From Flavobacteriaceae bacterium (GTDB lineage: Bacteria; Bacteroidota; Bacteroidia; Flavobacteriales; Flavobacteriaceae), in the NCBI GenBank assembly GCA_029243245.1, contig JAQWSK010000007.1, forward strand, positions 1 through 34,543: DNA of 34,543 nt, read 5' to 3'. This document shows, in pieces, positions 33,503-34,543 of this stretch. The notes under the pieces were generated by a model. That model was not told the DNA's origin, did not search any database, and saw only the letters and a list, made by a program, of their open reading frames with translations. The position numbers were made by a program, and so were the translations under genes. Each line of letters starts with the position of its first letter. Position 1 is the stretch's first letter.

Positions 33503-34543
33503 CTAATCTGGACAAGTTCCCCAGACAGGTTTATTGGCATTTGTTAGTGCTGAACTAGTCGCAAAATTTGAAGGTTCTGATGAAATATTAGACACACACC
33601 AACCAGTCAAGTCTTGATTAAATGAAGTTGCTTGTTTAAACATATCAATCATGTTGGTTACATTAGAAGTATTCCAGCTATCTATGTTTTGATTAAATGA
33701 ACTACTAGCAAACATATTAAACATAGTGGTCACATTAGAAGTACTCCAACTATTTATGTTTTGATTAAATGGAGTGTCATAAAACATAGATTGCATATTG
33801 GTTACATTAGAAGTATCCCAACTATCTATGTTTTGATTGAATGGAGTGTCACGAAACATAGTCCTAAAAGTTGTGGCGCTTGAAACATCCCACCCACTAA
33901 TATCTTGATTAAAAGCCGTTGAATAAAAAGCTGCTCTAAAATTAGTAACACTTGAGACATCCCAAGAGCTTATATTAACATTAAATTGTGTTGCGTTTTT
34001 AAAAATTCTATACATAATGGTCACATTAGAAGTATCCCAAAAACTAATGTCAGAATTGAAATTAGTTTTACCCTGAAAAAGTTCAGTCATATCAGTTACT
34101 AATGTTGTACATAGATTATAATTGCCTGATGCAATTTGAACTGCTATAGTTGAGTTATTTACTACAGTATATGTATTTCCACTAATTACAGCTGTATCTC
34201 CAGCCGATGCATTTGGACATTTACAAGTCCCGTTACTCAAAGTAATACCTACATGAGTATTAACTATAATAGTTCCATTCACAGAACTATTTGTTGACCC
34301 AGCAGACCCAGTTATAGAATAATTATAAGTTCCAGATGTTGTTGCTGTTCCTGATAAAGTTACTACATTATTAGAAAAAGTCATACTGACTCCAGGAGGT
34401 AAGTTATTTGCAACAGCAGTTAAAGGACCCGTGTAATTAGTTGAAAACGAGTATTGAGCCTGAGTTATTGCATTAGTTTGAGTTACTGTTTGACTTTGAG
34501 GACCACTAGTCAAGGTAGTAGTAAGTGTTGGAGCGATTGAATT
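33503..34543 (-). CDS. BspA-like DUF285 repeat surface protein, N-terminus outside the window
   Basis: The frame is open to the right edge, so only the last 346 residues are seen. They begin with an Ig-like/putative-Ig segment (PPGVSMTFSNNVVTLSGTAT, then SGTYNYSITGS), then a short CKCPNASAGDTAVISGNTY insert. Seven DUF285 units of 24-25 residues follow, each with FNQxIxxWDTSNVTxMxxMF. The end WCVSNISSEPSNF...PVWGTCPD is typical of flavobacterial members. No type IX secretion C-terminal sorting domain is seen. DUF285 proteins are exported and probably adhesive. The stop codon converges on the hypothetical gene at 32806. Confidence 0.88.
   Translation of the reverse strand, partial: NSIAPTLTTTLTSGPQSQTVTQTNAITQAQYSFSTNYTGPLTAVANNLPPGVSMTFSNNVVTLSGTATTSGTYNYSITGSAGSTNSSVNGTIIVNTHVGITLSNGTCKCPNASAGDTAVISGNTYTVVNNSTIAVQIASGNYNLCTTLVTDMTELFQGKTNFNSDISFWDTSNVTIMYRIFKNATQFNVNISSWDVSSVTNFRAAFYSTAFNQDISGWDVSSATTFRTMFRDTPFNQNIDSWDTSNVTNMQSMFYDTPFNQNINSWSTSNVTTMFNMFASSSFNQNIDSWNTSNVTNMIDMFKQATSFNQDLTGWCVSNISSEPSNFATSSALTNANKPVWGTCPD
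33603..34090 (-). repeat. 72-bp tandem coding repeats (DUF285 units)
   Basis: The seven protein units are visible in DNA. ACATTAGAAGT recurs at 33660, 33732 and 33804 (exactly 72 bp apart) and again at 34023 (219 bp on, three units with one extra codon). TATGTTTTGATT recurs with the same period. The near-identity of neighbouring units suggests recent duplication or conversion within the gene. Confidence 0.85.

Noticed and set aside
33603-34090. CRISPR-like array
   Set aside because: The repeats are contiguous 72-bp coding units without unique spacers, and they translate to DUF285 repeats.
1-34543. tRNA, rRNA, riboswitch, transposase or integrase genes
   Set aside because: None was recognised on either strand; gaps between genes are short and hold only promoter-like or repeat elements.

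Overview
The window reads as a stretch of core chromosome from a strongly A+T-rich, probably marine, member of the Flavobacteriia (Bacteroidota). The evidence is the gene content: a DUF4369-thioredoxin lipoprotein, a DUF2911 protein, a fused E1 alpha/beta 2-oxoacid dehydrogenase in two versions, a MutS2 without Smr domain, a DUF285 (BspA-like) surface protein and an OmpA lipoprotein. Starts also lack Shine-Dalgarno sequences, and TAnnTTTG promoter boxes of the Bacteroidota type stand in front of several genes. No rRNA, tRNA, CRISPR array, insertion sequence, integrase or phage gene was seen. Coding density is very high and no gene-free stretch exceeds 300 bp.

Layout. 1-2262 (+): the 3' part of a PcrA/UvrD helicase gene, then a TsaC/YciO-family gene overlapping it by 4 bp, closed by a perfect 48-bp palindrome that can serve as a two-way terminator. 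2307-4655 (-): an HsdR_N nuclease-fold gene, a family 2 glycosyltransferase and an OmpA lipoprotein. 4683-5684 (+): DNA polymerase III delta (holA), divergent from the HsdR_N gene. 5771-16189 (-): acpH, ggt, uvrA, an M1-peptidase-like/beta-barrel fusion and a divergent 2-oxoacid dehydrogenase E1 fusion. uvrA and the E1 gene appear to have promoters of their own. 16323-18578: glmM (+) and an LpxL-type acyltransferase (-), overlapping at their 3' ends. 18627-22845: rhomboid protease (+), TlpA-like lipoprotein (-), aroC and a dicarboxylate/glutamate symporter (+). 22849-28106: mutS2 (-), ung (+), a SUI1/YciH-like factor (-) and a second, canonical E1 alpha/beta fusion (+). 28103-30236 (-): DUF2911 protein, membrane-anchored amidohydrolase, YbjQ-family protein and a 41-residue single-span membrane protein, tightly packed. 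30385-33471 (+): an APC-family permease and a Rieske oxygenase only 4 bp apart, then a membrane-anchored hypothetical protein. 33503-34543 (-): the C-terminal part of a BspA-like repeat protein that runs off the window.

Functionally the window mixes DNA repair and replication (PcrA, UvrA, Ung, MutS2, HolA), envelope biogenesis (GlmM, LpxL-like acyltransferase, OmpA, glycosyltransferase), central metabolism (two E1 enzymes, AroC), and transport linked to oxidation of a small molecule (permease plus Rieske oxygenase). No clear-cut new defence or mobile system was found. The best leads are the M1-like protein that has lost its zinc motif and gained a beta-barrel, the non-canonical E1 fusion, the lone HsdR_N-type nuclease beside holA, the DUF2911-to-small-protein block with an overlooked short gene, and the permease/Rieske pair.
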